Shown here one piece after another: positions 35,209 to 44,806 of a stretch of 64,000 bases of DNA (position 1 is the first letter of the stretch; every line of letters starts with the position of its first letter). The position numbers were made by a program, and so were the translations under genes. A model generated the notes under the pieces. The model did not search any database. It saw only the letters and a program-made list of their open reading frames with translations, and was not told where the DNA came from. This DNA is from Pantoea eucrina (lineage in GTDB: Bacteria > Pseudomonadota > Gammaproteobacteria > Enterobacterales > Enterobacteriaceae), in assembly GCF_002095385.1 (NCBI RefSeq), contig NZ_MIPP01000003.1, forward strand, positions 1-64,000. Direction: 5' to 3'.

Positions 35209-36135
35209 ATGACCCCCACCAGGCTGTTTTTCAACCGGCTGCGCGGCGCTGTGCTGGCCCTGAGCGCTGCGCTACTGCTTAATCAGTCAGCGCTGGCGGC
35301 TGCGCCTATTACGCTCTCAACCAAAAGCTTTACTGAACAGCATATTTTGTCTGCCCTGTCCGTTTTATGGCTGCAGAAAAACGGGTTTACGATCGTCCCT
35401 AAGACCAATATTGCAACCACCATCAGCCGTAATGCCATGATCAACAAACAGATCGATATGACATGGGAATATACCGGCACCTCGCTCATTATTTTTAACC
35501 ACATCAGTAAGCCTATGTCTCCTGAACAGGCGTGGGAAACAGTAAAAAAGCTGGATGCGAAACTGGGCCTGGTCTGGCTTGAACCGGCACCGATGAACAA
35601 CACTTACGCTTTCGCCATGCAGCGACGTCGCGCAGAGCAGGAGGGTATCACCACCCTGTCGCAGCTGGTCAGCAAAATGGAGCAGGTGCGCGCCAGCGAT
35701 CCGGAGCATAACTGGCGGCTGGGACTCGACCTGGAGTTTGCTGGTCGCTCCGATGGCCTGAAGCCGCTGCAAAAAGTTTATCAACTGCCGCTTGATCGCC
35801 CGCAAATCCGTCAGATGGATCCCGGCCTGGTCTACAACGCGGTCCGTGACGGGTTTGTGGACGCCGGCCTGATTTATACCACTGATGGCCGTGTCAAAGG
35901 CTTTGACCTGCTGGTATTGAAAGATGATAAGCACTTCTTCCCCAGTTACAACGTCACGCCAGTGGTACGTAAAGAGGTGCTCGCTGCACATCCGGGCCTG
36001 GAGAAAGCGCTGAATCAGCTGTCAGCATTGATTACTGATGACGCTATTTCAGAAATGAACAAGCGGGTGGATATCGATCATCAGTCACCCGCTCAGGTTG
36101 CACGCGATTTCCTCCAGACCCGCAACATGCTGTAA
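35209..36135 (+). CDS. osmX: Osmoprotectant-binding protein, OsmU type (OsmX)
   Basis: A 308-residue periplasmic binding protein of the OpuAC/OsmF class. The ATG at 35209 is preferred because it gives a proper signal peptide (cleavage after NQSALAA, near residue 28). [20 protein letters not shown] near 31, [12 protein letters not shown] and [14 protein letters not shown] form the usual aromatic betaine box region. It probably binds betaine-type osmolytes for the flanking permeases. Confidence 0.8.
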   Translation: MTPTRLFFNRLRGAVLALSAALLLNQSALAAAPITLSTKSFTEQHILSALSVLWLQKNGFTIVPKTNIATTISRNAMINKQIDMTWEYTGTSLIIFNHISKPMSPEQAWETVKKLDAKLGLVWLEPAPMNNTYAFAMQRRRAEQEGITTLSQLVSKMEQVRASDPEHNWRLGLDLEFAGRSDGLKPLQKVYQLPLDRPQIRQMDPGLVYNAVRDGFVDAGLIYTTDGRVKGFDLLVLKDDKHFFPSYNVTPVVRKEVLAAHPGLEKALNQLSALITDDAISEMNKRVDIDHQSPAQVARDFLQTRNML

Positions 36136-36144
36136 GGAGACACC

Positions 36145-36792
36145 ATGGATACCCTCTATTACATCACTGATAACTGGCAGATGCTGCTCGGCCTGACCTG
36201 GCAGCACACCTGGCTGGTGCTGGTGGCGGTTGGTTTTGCCATCCTGGCTGGCGTACCGCTGGGCATTTTAATTGTCCGCTTTAAGTGGCTGGCGACACCG
36301 GTGCTGGGCGTCGCCACTATTGTACTGACCATTCCGACTATTGCGCTGTTCGGGCTGATGATCCCGTTGTTTTCGCAAATCGGCCAGGGCATCGGCGCCC
36401 TGCCCGCCATCACGGCAGTGTTTCTCTATTCGCTACTGCCTATTGTGCGGAACACCCATACGGCGCTGGAAAACCTGCCCTCCGGACTGCGCGAAGCGGG
36501 ACGCGGCATCGGTATGACGTTCTGGCAGCGGCTGCGCTGGGTAGAGATCCCGATGGCGCTGCCGGTGATTTTCGGCGGCATCCGCACGGCGGTGGTGATG
36601 AACGTCGGCGTTATGGCGATCGCCGCCGTTATCGGTGCAGGCGGTCTCGGACTGCAGCTGCTGGATGGCATCGGCGGTAGCGATGTACGCATGCTTATTG
36701 CCGGCGCGCTGATGATATGTCTGCTGGCTATCTTTCTTGACTGGCTGCTGCACCGGCTGCAGCTGGCACTGACCCCGAGGGGGATTCGCTAA
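36145..36792 (+). CDS. osmW: Osmoprotectant ABC permease, OsmU type (OsmW)
   Basis: A 215-residue second permease with about five to six membrane segments. The coupling motif EAGRGIGMTFWQRLRWVEIP near residue 118 is followed by GGIRTAVVMNVGVMAIAAVI. It lies 9 bases after osmX with AAGGAG, and its stop overlaps the ATPase start (TAATG). With OsmY it should form the membrane channel of the importer. Confidence 0.8.
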   Translation: MDTLYYITDNWQMLLGLTWQHTWLVLVAVGFAILAGVPLGILIVRFKWLATPVLGVATIVLTIPTIALFGLMIPLFSQIGQGIGALPAITAVFLYSLLPIVRNTHTALENLPSGLREAGRGIGMTFWQRLRWVEIPMALPVIFGGIRTAVVMNVGVMAIAAVIGAGGLGLQLLDGIGGSDVRMLIAGALMICLLAIFLDWLLHRLQLALTPRGIR

Positions 36793-37927
36793 TGATTAAA
36801 CTGGAAAACCTGACGAAAACCTTTACCCAGAAGAGCGGCGCAGCTTCAATGCGGTTGATAACGTCAGCCTGGAGGTACCGGCAGGCGAAATGTGCGTGCT
36901 GCTCGGCCCTTCCGGCTGCGGCAAAACCACCACGCTGAAGATGATTAACCGGCTGATACCGGCCAGCGGCGGCCGGATTTATATCAACGGAGAGGATACC
37001 AGCGGCCAGGATACGGTAACGCTGCGCCGCAATATCGGCTATGTGATCCAGCAGATTGGCCTGTTTCCGAACATGACGATTGAGGAGAATATTACGGTGG
37101 TGCCGCGTATGCTGGGCTGGGATAAAAAGCGCTGCCGCGAACGGGCTACGGAGCTGATGAGCATGGTGGCGCTGGACCCGACTAAATTTTTGCATCGCTA
37201 TCCGCGTGAAATGTCCGGTGGTCAGCAGCAGCGTATTGGCGTTATCCGCGCCCTGGCCGCCGATCCACCGGTATTGCTGATGGATGAGCCGTTTGGCGCC
37301 GTCGATCCGATAAACCGCGAAGTAATCCAGAACGAGTTTCTGGAGATGCAGCGACAGCTGAAAAAAACGGTCATGCTGGTCAGCCACGATATTGATGAAG
37401 CGCTGAAGCTCGGCGATCGCATTGCGGTGTTTGGTCAGGGAAAAATTGTGCAGTGCGCCAGCCCGGATGAGCTGCTGGCAAAACCTGCTAATGACTTTGT
37501 CGGATCCTTCGTTGGTCAGGATCGCACCCTTAAGCGCCTGCTGCTGGTACAGGCGGGCGACGTCACTGACCAGCAGCCCACCATTACCGTACGCCGCAGC
37601 ACGCCGCTTACAGAGGCCTTTGCCACCATGGATGACAACGATATGCGTTCCGTTACGGTTGTCGATGAGGATGGCAGGCCGCTCGGATTTGTGAAGCGGC
37701 GCGAAGCGCGCGGCGCTGCCGGCCAGTGCGGAGAGCTGCTGCACCACTTTCGCGTCACCGGTAAAGCTGAAGAGAACCTGCGCGTGGTGCTGTCAAAGCT
37801 GTATGAGCACAATACCGTCTGGATGCCGATTGTCGATGAAGATGGGCGCTACAGCGGCGAAATTTCGCAGGATTACATTGCGGATTATCTCAGTTCTGGC
37901 CGGACCCGCCGCCGTCTGAACCCCTGA
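36792..37927 (+). pseudogene. osmV: Osmoprotectant ABC ATPase (OsmV), -1 frameshift near the start
   Basis: The ATG at 36792 overlaps the osmW stop and reads MIKLENLTKTFTQKSGA, then loses frame at about 36840. The next frame continues FNAVDNVSLEVPAGEMCVLL with Walker A GPSGCGKTTT, Q-loop GYVIQQIGLFPN, signature EMSGGQQQRIG and Walker B VLLMDEPFGAVDP, and ends with two CBS domains (MRSVTVVDEDGRPLGFV, TVWMPIVDEDGRYSG). Restoring one base gives 378 residues, the normal size. Because the rest of the operon is intact, an assembly deletion is likely. If real, translation from an internal start would lose the first strands. Confidence 0.75.
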
Positions 37928-37932
37928 ACGCT

Positions 37933-37956
37933 GCGTGCGCCGGAAGCGGCGCACGC
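37933..37956. terminator. Bidirectional terminator between osmV and bioD2
   Basis: GCGTGCGCCG and CGGCGCACGC form perfect 10-bp arms around GAAG between convergent genes. No long T-run follows, but the stem is very strong. Confidence 0.55.
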
Positions 37957-37997
37957 GTGGCTCGTTAATCGTGTTCTGACAGGCTGACAGCTGCGGG

Positions 37998-38699
37998 TCA
38001 GCCAGCTGCGGGTTGTGCCCTGGTAAAGGAAAACGCCGGCCCGGTTAACGCCTCCGGATCGATATAGCGCGTGAGATCGCGCTGCTCAGCGCGCGGCAGA
38101 TAAGGCAGCTCTCCCAGCAGCGGCGCGGCAAGCCGGTCGCGCAGCACGCTGACAATCTCCGCATAGTGAGCCAGGCCCGGATTGATGCGGTTTGCGACCC
38201 AGCCTGCCAGCGTCAGGCCATCGTGCGCAATCGCCTCCGCTGTCAGCAGCGCATGATTAATACACCCCGTTTTTATCCCCACGACCAGCACGACCGGCAG
38301 CTGCTGCTGTACCCAGCTGGCGAGCGGCTGCCGATCGTTTATCAGGCTGCGCCAGCCGCCTGTGCCCTCCACGATCACATATCCCGCCTGCGCCTGCAGA
38401 TCGGCCAGATGACGATCCAGCAGCGCGTAATCGATATGCTGCCGTGCCCCCGGTCCGGACGCATCATCGGTCAGAATAACCGGATTAACCGCCGGATAGC
38501 TGAGCGTCAGCCCTGACGCCTGCTGCAGCAGTTCTGCATCGCGGTTGCGTAATCCTTCCGGCGTGACGCGCGCCTCTTTTGCCACAGGTTTAAAACCTGC
38601 GGCGCAGATGTTTGCCTGTGCCAGCAATTGCAGCAGCGCACATGCAACCACTGTTTTTCCTGCTCCGGTATCGGTACCTGTGACAAATAGCGTTTTCAC
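37998..38699 (-). CDS. bioD2: Dethiobiotin synthase paralogue BioD2 (YnfK)
   Basis: A 233-residue ATP-dependent carboxylase. The GTG at 38699 is chosen (AAGGAG 8 bases upstream, and an N-terminus like E. coli YnfK) over the GTG at 38708. P-loop VTGTDTGAGKTVV is at residues 5-17, then AGFKPVAKEARVTPEGLRN, VIVEGTGGWRSLI and the YnfK-specific WVANRINPGLAHYAEI. Dethiobiotin synthase closes the ureido ring in biotin synthesis; this is the second copy typical of enterobacteria, outside the bio operon. It lies next to mlc as in E. coli. Confidence 0.87.
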   Translation of the reverse strand: MKTLFVTGTDTGAGKTVVACALLQLLAQANICAAGFKPVAKEARVTPEGLRNRDAELLQQASGLTLSYPAVNPVILTDDASGPGARQHIDYALLDRHLADLQAQAGYVIVEGTGGWRSLINDRQPLASWVQQQLPVVLVVGIKTGCINHALLTAEAIAHDGLTLAGWVANRINPGLAHYAEIVSVLRDRLAAPLLGELPYLPRAEQRDLTRYIDPEALTGPAFSFTRAQPAAG

Positions 38700-38807
38700 C
38701 TGTTCCACTCCTTCCAGTAAGCAGCATGGATAGCCTGCGAAGAAGGCAGTGTAGGTAATTGACGCCGCCGGATGCTTGCGTTAGCGCAAACTTAAGGTGG
38801 GCTGTAG

Positions 38808-40025
38808 TTATCCCTGCAGCAGTTTAATCAGCAGATGACCGTTATAGAGGGCATCTTTGATCAGCGCTGCCGCCCCCAGCGTACCGGGATCGCTCATTAA
38901 CGCAGGCACCAGCTCCAGATCGCGGCTGTAAGCGGGCAGCGCCTGCTGCCGGATAGTGCTGTTTATGGCGGGGAAAAGTACGTCTGCCGCCTGATTGAGT
39001 GGCGAACCGATAAGAATTTTTTGCGGGTTGAAAATATTCACCATCATCGCCAGCATACGCCCGACGTGATGCCCCACGCCGGCAATCGCATCGTGCGCCA
39101 GCCGGTCACCCTGCTGCGCAGCGCGGCAGAGGTTTTCCAGCGTCAGCGGCTGCTGATGCAGCGGGCTGTCAGGCTGTAGCGCCAGCCGCTGCTGCGCCAG
39201 CTGCAGCAGACTGGAAGTGCTGGCCACGGTCTCCAGGCAGCCGTGATTACCGCAATAGCACTGCTGGCCCCAGGGATCGATCTGGGTATGCCCTATCTCC
39301 ACCAGCGCACGGCCGCTTTTATGCAGCAGCTGACCGCCACTGATGACCCCTGCGCCTACGGTCTCATCAATAACAATCTGAATAACATCCTGCGCGCCGC
39401 GCGATGCGCCAGACTGCGCCTCTGCCAGCGTCCACGCTGAGATGTCATGCTGCACAAACACCGGCAGGCCGGAACGCTGCGCCAGCGTTTCGCCCAGCGG
39501 CATATCCTCTACATCATAGCCCGGCATGCGATGAACCACGCCGGAGGCGGCGTTGATAAGCCCCGGGGTGGTGATAGCGATAGCTGTCAGACGCTCCAGC
39601 CGCTGCTGATGCCGGATAAAGAACGCATCCACCAGCGTCTGCAGCGTCTGCAGCAGCGGCACGTCAGACGTCACGGGCAGCGGCAGGCGATCCTCTTCCA
39701 GTGCGCGGCTGCTTAAATCGCGCAGCGTCAGCGTGATTGCGCCGGGCTGAATACGTATCGCCAGATAGTGCCACGCCAGGGTATCGAGCACGAGACCAAT
39801 CGCCGGACGACCGCGGCTGCCCGGCTCCTGAAACTCCGTTTCCTGCACCAGATGCGCATCCAGCATTTCGCGTACAATTTTAGTAATGCTGGCGGGTGCC
39901 AGCTGCGCCCGCCTGGAGAGTTCAATACGTGATATCGGCCCATGCTGGTCAATCAGACGGTAGACTACGCCTGCGTTAGTCTGTTTGATGTGGTCAATAT
40001 GACCAGGCTGACTCTCCCGATTCAC
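38808..40025 (-). CDS. mlc: Glucose-responsive repressor Mlc (ROK family)
   Basis: A 405-residue repressor starting at GTG 40025, the same start codon type as E. coli. The N-terminal winged helix is SRIELSRRAQLAPASITKIV (residues 32-51). The ROK domain contains AITTPGLINAASGVVHRMPG, QHDISAWTLAEA and the zinc site CYCGNHGCLETVAS near 255. The C-terminus (KDALYNGHLLIKLLQG) is nearly identical to E. coli. Mlc represses PTS and sugar genes and is relieved when it binds dephosphorylated EIICB-Glc at the membrane. Confidence 0.93.
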   Translation of the reverse strand: MNRESQPGHIDHIKQTNAGVVYRLIDQHGPISRIELSRRAQLAPASITKIVREMLDAHLVQETEFQEPGSRGRPAIGLVLDTLAWHYLAIRIQPGAITLTLRDLSSRALEEDRLPLPVTSDVPLLQTLQTLVDAFFIRHQQRLERLTAIAITTPGLINAASGVVHRMPGYDVEDMPLGETLAQRSGLPVFVQHDISAWTLAEAQSGASRGAQDVIQIVIDETVGAGVISGGQLLHKSGRALVEIGHTQIDPWGQQCYCGNHGCLETVASTSSLLQLAQQRLALQPDSPLHQQPLTLENLCRAAQQGDRLAHDAIAGVGHHVGRMLAMMVNIFNPQKILIGSPLNQAADVLFPAINSTIRQQALPAYSRDLELVPALMSDPGTLGAAALIKDALYNGHLLIKLLQG

Positions 40026-40160
40026 ACCCTGCTCCCGGATATTTTCGCGCTTCTAAATAAACATTCGCTATGGTGAGGCACTTTGCCGGAGAGCGTTAAC
40101 TATTTGGCTGGAAATGTGACTGGTCGCACAGATTGTTCGGCTCCGTCTGCCCTGATTGCG

Positions 40161-41056
40161 TCAGATTTCAGCGTTTTCCAGCATCAGCGCCTGCATGTTG
40201 CGCATCTGGGCGGTGGGTTCCCGCAGCGCTGACCAGACCAGCCACACTTCCGAGCGCGCATCGCTCTCCTCCAGCGGGATCCAGATCAGATCGGCGAGCC
40301 GCGCCCGGGCAAACGCAGCGGGCAATACCGAGATCCCCAGCCCGGTCGCTACCAGTCCCAGAATCGTCATCGCCTCACCCGCCTCCTGCGTGATAACCGG
40401 GCTGACGTGATAGCGATGCAGCAGGGCCAGAATGTCACCGTAGAGCGCAGTACCGCTCTGCGCGTCAAAGAAGATAAACGGCTCCCCGGTCAGGCGCGAA
40501 CGGAAAGGCTGCGGTGCTGCGCCAGCGGATGATCGCGGTGCATCACCGCATATAACGGCTCCCGCAGCAGCAGCTGGTAATGCAGATCTGCCGGCAGCGG
40601 CGTATTGCGCATCACACCCAGATCGAGCTGGCCATCAAGCAGCGGCGTCAGCTGCTGGCGGGTGTTGTGCTCCTGCATATGAATATGCACTTCCGGCCAG
40701 CGCTGACGAAAACGAAACAGCGCATCGGAAACCAGTCCGGTAAACGGGGCTGATGAGGTGAAACCGATGCGCAGTTCGCCCTGCTGCCCCTGATGAATGC
40801 GTGCCGCCCGGTCAGCGCTCTGGTTTACCTGCAGCAGAATAGCGCGCGCATCCTGCAGAAAAGCGGCACCGGCCGGCGTCAGCTGTACACTGCGATTGGT
40901 GCGCACCAGCAGTCGGGCCTGAATGCTCTGCTCCAGCTGCTGGATCTGCTGGCTGAGCGGCGGCTGAGAAATATTAAGGCGCCGCGCCGCGCGGCCAAAA
41001 TGCAGCTCCTCAGCGACAGCAATGAAATAGCGCAGGTGACGCAGCTCGATAGCCAT
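40161..41056 (-). pseudogene. ynfL: LysR-type regulator YnfL, -1 frameshift
   Basis: The gene starts at the ATG at 41056 with MAIELRHLRYFIAVAEELHF and a standard LysR helix-turn-helix (FGRAARRLNISQPPLSQQIQ, residues 20-39). It goes out of frame near 40500 after HPLAQHRSLSV and resumes LTGEPFIFFDAQSG in the next frame to a normal end (MQALMLENAEI). One restored base gives 298 residues, matching E. coli YnfL (297). Placement between mlc and ynfM is as in E. coli. It is divergent from ynfM and probably regulates it. Confidence 0.78.
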
Positions 41057-41148
41057 ATTTTTAACATATCAGTTGAGAGGATTAATATATTGTACATCTC
41101 ATTAACGCCTTTCTACAGTAAATCACTCTCTCTCAATAAGGATATCCT

Positions 41149-42390
41149 GTGAGCCGTCTTACCTCGCTGATATGGCGTAACCCTATCGACGTCACTGCTG
41201 ACGCCACCCCGTCCCGCATCGGGCGCGACTCACCGCAGTTCCTGCCGGTGACGCTGGCGCTGTTTTCTGCCGGCCTTGCCACTTTTGCTCTGCTCTACTG
41301 CGTCCAGCCTATTCTGCCGGTGCTGTCGCAGCAGTTTGGCATTACGCCGGCGCAAAGCAGCATCTCGCTCTCGCTCTCTACCGGATTGATGGCGCTGGGG
41401 CTGCTGTTTACCGGTCCGCTTTCAGACGCTATTGGCCGTAAGCCGGTGATGGTAACGGCGCTGATGCTGGGGGCGCTGTGTACGCTGCTGTCGGCGATGA
41501 TGCAGAGCTGGCACGCCATTCTGCTGATGCGTGCGCTGATCGGCCTGTCGCTCAGCGGCGTGGCCGCCGTTGGCATGACCTATCTGAGCGAAGAGATGCA
41601 TCCCCGGGTGGTGGCTTTTTCGATGGGACTCTATATCAGCGGTAACTCCATTGGCGGCATGAGCGGCCGTCTGCTCACCGGGGTGATCACCGATCTCTTT
41701 TCCTGGCGAATCGCCATTGGCGTCACCGGCTGCTGCTCGCTGGCGGCGGCGCTGATGTTCTGGAAAATCCTGCCCGCATCGCGTCACTTCCGCCCCGCCT
41801 CGCTCCGCCCGCGCCATCTGCTGATCAACTTCCGCCTGCACTGGCGCGACGGCGGGCTGCCGCTGCTGTTTGCCGAAGCCTTTCTGCTGATGGGCGCGTT
41901 TGTCACCCTGTTTAACTATATTGGTTACCGGCTGATGAGTGCGCCGTGGACTCTCAGCCAGGCGGTAGTAGGATTACTGTCGCTGGTCTATCTCACCGGC
42001 TCATGGAGTTCGCCAAAAGCAGGAGCCCTGACCGGCCGCTTTGGGCGCGCGCCGGTGATGCTGAGCGCTATCGCTATTATGCTGGCCGGACTGCTGCTGA
42101 CGCTGGCACCCACCCTGTGGCTGATCGTTCCCGGCATGCTGCTCTTTACCGCCGGTTTTTTTGCCGCTCACGCCGTTGCCAGCGGTTGGGTGGGAACCCG
42201 CGCCCGGCGCGCCCGAGGCCAGGCCTCTTCACTCTATCTGTTCAGCTACTATGCCGGATCCAGCCTGGCCGGTACGGCGGGCGGCCTGTTCTGGCATAGT
42301 TACGGCTGGCCGGGCGTCACGTTATTTATTACGCTGCTGCTGCTGCTGGCACTGCTCACCGGTTTTCTGCTGCTGCGCCGCCGCCTCTGA
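41149..42390 (+). CDS. ynfM: MFS transporter YnfM
   Basis: A 413-residue major facilitator with 12 predicted membrane segments, starting at GTG 41149 with AAGGATATCCT upstream. ALFSAGLATFALLYCVQPIL opens segment 1. The loop motif FTGPLSDAIGRKPVM is near residue 85, and MYLSEEMHPRVVAFSMG-type sequence (TYLSEEMHPRVVAF) follows. The E. coli homologue has been linked to efflux of sugars or arabinose-like compounds, but its substrate is unsettled. Divergent from ynfL. Confidence 0.85.
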   Translation: MSRLTSLIWRNPIDVTADATPSRIGRDSPQFLPVTLALFSAGLATFALLYCVQPILPVLSQQFGITPAQSSISLSLSTGLMALGLLFTGPLSDAIGRKPVMVTALMLGALCTLLSAMMQSWHAILLMRALIGLSLSGVAAVGMTYLSEEMHPRVVAFSMGLYISGNSIGGMSGRLLTGVITDLFSWRIAIGVTGCCSLAAALMFWKILPASRHFRPASLRPRHLLINFRLHWRDGGLPLLFAEAFLLMGAFVTLFNYIGYRLMSAPWTLSQAVVGLLSLVYLTGSWSSPKAGALTGRFGRAPVMLSAIAIMLAGLLLTLAPTLWLIVPGMLLFTAGFFAAHAVASGWVGTRARRARGQASSLYLFSYYAGSSLAGTAGGLFWHSYGWPGVTLFITLLLLLALLTGFLLLRRRL

Positions 42391-42407
42391 CCCGCGCTTA
42401 TGGCCAG

Positions 42408-42430
42408 GCGGAGCGCCCCGGCTCCGCTTC
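42408..42430 (+). terminator. Terminator after ynfM
   Basis: GCGGAGC (42408-42414) and GCTCCGC (42421-42427) form perfect 7-bp arms around a 6-base loop, followed by TTCTGCCACCTTTC. Confidence 0.5.
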
Positions 42431-42537
42431 TGCCACCTTTCTCCAGGTCCACCTGAAACAAAACTGCAATTCATCGTTATAATCTTTTCTATTCCAATAA
42501 TAGTCAGACGTTTTTTTTTACAGCAATGAGGTGGTTA

Positions 42538-42750
42538 ATGGCGCTTTTTTACTATGTTGATAAACATGCCGGGTATAACAATAATCATGTGGTGCACGCA
42601 AAAGGCTGCCCGTTCCTGCCTGCCGACCCTGCGCGGCGCTTTCTTGGCACTTTTTATGCGCCGAACGCGGCGATCCAGCAGGCGCGTAAATTCTATCCGG
42701 GCGCCATGGGCTGTGAGCACTGCTGCCCGGTGGGTGTAAAAAAAACCTGA
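42538..42750 (+). CDS. Small conserved cysteine-containing protein
   Basis: A 70-residue protein. The ATG at 42538 has GAGG just upstream; an earlier ATG at 42526 overlaps that site. The sequence opens MALFYYVDKHAGYNNNHVVH, followed by AKGCPFLP, LGTFYAPNAAIQQA and a final GCEHCCPVG. I recall many unnamed proteins with the layout YVD, EVH..GC..LP, LG.F..C..A, GC..C, so this is a real conserved family. The paired cysteines and histidines suggest metal binding, which is inference. Confidence 0.6.
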   Translation: MALFYYVDKHAGYNNNHVVHAKGCPFLPADPARRFLGTFYAPNAAIQQARKFYPGAMGCEHCCPVGVKKT

Positions 42751-43031
42751 CCCCCTGCAATAGCGTGGCCCTGAAACATATGGTGTGACTCTGATAATTC
42801 TGGTCTGAAGTCACACTGTTATAAATAAGGGTTACGTCGCCACTCTGTCAGCCCTGAATTCCGCGCTTTTCCCCGCCAGCGGCTGATGCCGGTAATAAAC
42901 AGAGGAATAAAAAAGCCTTAGCAGGTTTCCATCTGCCGGTTCATCAGCCACAATAGAGATAATTTGTGACGCAGATCACCTTTGAGGCGTCTCTGCTCCC
43001 GTTAACCTGCTGTCTGACTAATTTGAACTTC

Positions 43032-44216
43032 ATGCAAACATCTACCGTTTCCCGTAAAACAGCCTGGCTACGCGTTGTCCTGCTGGCCATTGCGGCGTTT
43101 GTCTTTAATACCACTGAATTTGTGCCGGTCGGCCTGCTTTCTGATATTGCAGCAAGCTTTACGATGAAAACGGCAGATGTGGGGATCATGCTCACCATTT
43201 ATGCCTGGGTGGTGGCGCTGCTGTCGCTGCCGCTGATGCTGCTGACGCGCAACGTTGAGCGGCGTCTGCTGCTGGCGGTGCTGTTTATTCTCTTTACCGG
43301 CAGCCACGTGCTCTCAGCGTTTGCCTGGGATTTCCGCTCTCTGGTGGTGTCCCGTGTCGGGATTGCGCTGTCACACGCCGTGTTCTGGTCGATTACTGCC
43401 TCGCTGGCTATTCGCGTGGCACCGGCAGGTAAAAAAACGCAGGCGCTGAGTATGCTTGCCACCGGAACCGCACTGGCAATGGTTCTGGGGGTGCCTATCG
43501 GGCGCGTAATCGGGCAGTATCTCGGCTGGCGCACCACGTTTGGCATGATTGGCCTCTCGGCGCTGGTGCTGATGATCCTGCTGGTGCGTGTGTTACCGCG
43601 GCTGCCCAGCGAGCATACCGGCTCACTCAGCAGCGTGCCGATGCTGTTCCGCCGTCCGGCGCTGGTGACGATGTATCTGCTGGTGACGCTGGTGGTCACG
43701 GCGCACTACACCGCTTATAGCTATATTGAACCCTTTATGCAGGTGGTAGCGAACGCGGATGCCAATTTTACCACCCTGCTGCTGCTGCTGTTCGGCTCTG
43801 CGGGCATTCTCGGCAGTATTCTGTTCAGTACGCTGGGTAACCGCTTCCCGTCTGCGATGTTAATCGCTGCTATTGCGCTGATCACGCTCTGTATGGGACT
43901 GCTGATTTTTGCAGCGGTGCGCCCGACCGCCATTATCACCCTCTGTATTATCTGGGGCATGGCGATGATGATGATCGGACTGGCGATGCAGGTTCGCGTG
44001 CTGTCACTGGCCCCGGATGCCACCGATGTGGCGATGTCGCTCTTCTCCGGTATTTATAATATCGGTATCGGAGCCGGCGCACTGCTCGGCAGCCAGGTCA
44101 GCCAGCATCTGCAGCTCTCAGACGTGGGTAACGTCGGGGCGCTGATAGGGCTTTTCTCGCTGTTCTGGTGCGTGGCGATTTTCCGCCGCTATCCGCAGTT
44201 ACGCTCTAATGGCTGA
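43032..44216 (+). CDS. sotB: Sugar efflux transporter SotB
   Basis: A 394-residue MFS exporter. The ATG at 43032 matches the N-terminus of E. coli SotB ([20 protein letters not shown] against [20 protein letters not shown]), whereas the longer frame from 42966 is unsupported. Signature runs are [47 protein letters not shown] and [20 protein letters not shown]. SotB exports arabinose and lactose-type sugars and IPTG. It has 12 membrane segments. Confidence 0.9.
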   Translation: MQTSTVSRKTAWLRVVLLAIAAFVFNTTEFVPVGLLSDIAASFTMKTADVGIMLTIYAWVVALLSLPLMLLTRNVERRLLLAVLFILFTGSHVLSAFAWDFRSLVVSRVGIALSHAVFWSITASLAIRVAPAGKKTQALSMLATGTALAMVLGVPIGRVIGQYLGWRTTFGMIGLSALVLMILLVRVLPRLPSEHTGSLSSVPMLFRRPALVTMYLLVTLVVTAHYTAYSYIEPFMQVVANADANFTTLLLLLFGSAGILGSILFSTLGNRFPSAMLIAAIALITLCMGLLIFAAVRPTAIITLCIIWGMAMMMIGLAMQVRVLSLAPDATDVAMSLFSGIYNIGIGAGALLGSQVSQHLQLSDVGNVGALIGLFSLFWCVAIFRRYPQLRSNG

Positions 44217-44333
44217 CTGACTGACCGGCAGCTGCAGGGATGCACGTTGCCGGATCCCGCTTTTTGTATTACGCCTCGCATCCTGTCCGTTTTGCCCTTT
44301 ATAATCCCACTGACTCTCTCCGCAGGGACCGTT

Positions 44334-44657
44334 ATGAACAGTAAACGAGTAACGCTGATTCTGTCGCGCGCCGTCAGCCACGTCATGCTTGAGGATATCC
44401 GGGCGATTGTGCCAGCCGCTGCGCTGAGCGTTTTTATCAATACCCTGGATGAAACCCGCTACGCCACGGTTGAGTGCCTGCAGAGCGAAGAGAACTGTGC
44501 GCTGCTCGCCTCCGCTATTGTGGTCTGGCGTCAGCTCGGGCAGATTCAGCACATTGACTACCATAAAGGCGATCGCCTGCGGCAGATCGCGGATGCCACG
44601 CAGTTTGAACTGTTCAGCATGATGAAAACGCAACGCGCGCTGCTCCGGCTCGCTTAA
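44334..44657 (+). CDS. Unrecognised 107-residue protein upstream of yoaK
   Basis: Starts at the ATG at 44334 after CAGGGA. The protein opens MNSKRVTLILSRAVSHVMLE and contains DETRYATVECLQSEENCALL, with two cysteines. It has no signal peptide or membrane segment and looks like a compact cytosolic alpha/beta domain. Eleven bases separate it from yoaK, so they are probably cotranscribed. I cannot name a family. Confidence 0.55.
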   Translation: MNSKRVTLILSRAVSHVMLEDIRAIVPAAALSVFINTLDETRYATVECLQSEENCALLASAIVVWRQLGQIQHIDYHKGDRLRQIADATQFELFSMMKTQRALLRLA

Positions 44658-44668
44658 TAAGGATTGCT

Positions 44669-44767
44669 ATGAAGATTGGTTTGCTGTTTCCCATTGCCAT
44701 TATTGTTGCCGGCGTAACGTTTCTGGCCTGGTTTATCGCCAGCGGTGCAGCGGTGCCGGGGTCGTAA
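44669..44767 (+). CDS. yoaK: Small membrane protein YoaK
   Basis: A 32-residue protein beginning MKIGLLFPIAIIVAGVTFLA, then WFIASGAAVPGS. It aligns along its whole length with E. coli YoaK (32 residues), a confirmed single-span inner-membrane peptide of unknown function. AAGGA lies upstream of the ATG at 44669. Confidence 0.85.
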   Translation: MKIGLLFPIAIIVAGVTFLAWFIASGAAVPGS

Positions 44768-44806
44768 AGCGGCACCGCTGCGGCGGCGGCAGCCGACGTC
44801 TGCGCC

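Noticed and set aside
40161-40370. Separate 69-residue gene
   Set aside because: It is the C-terminal part of the frameshifted LysR gene ynfL.
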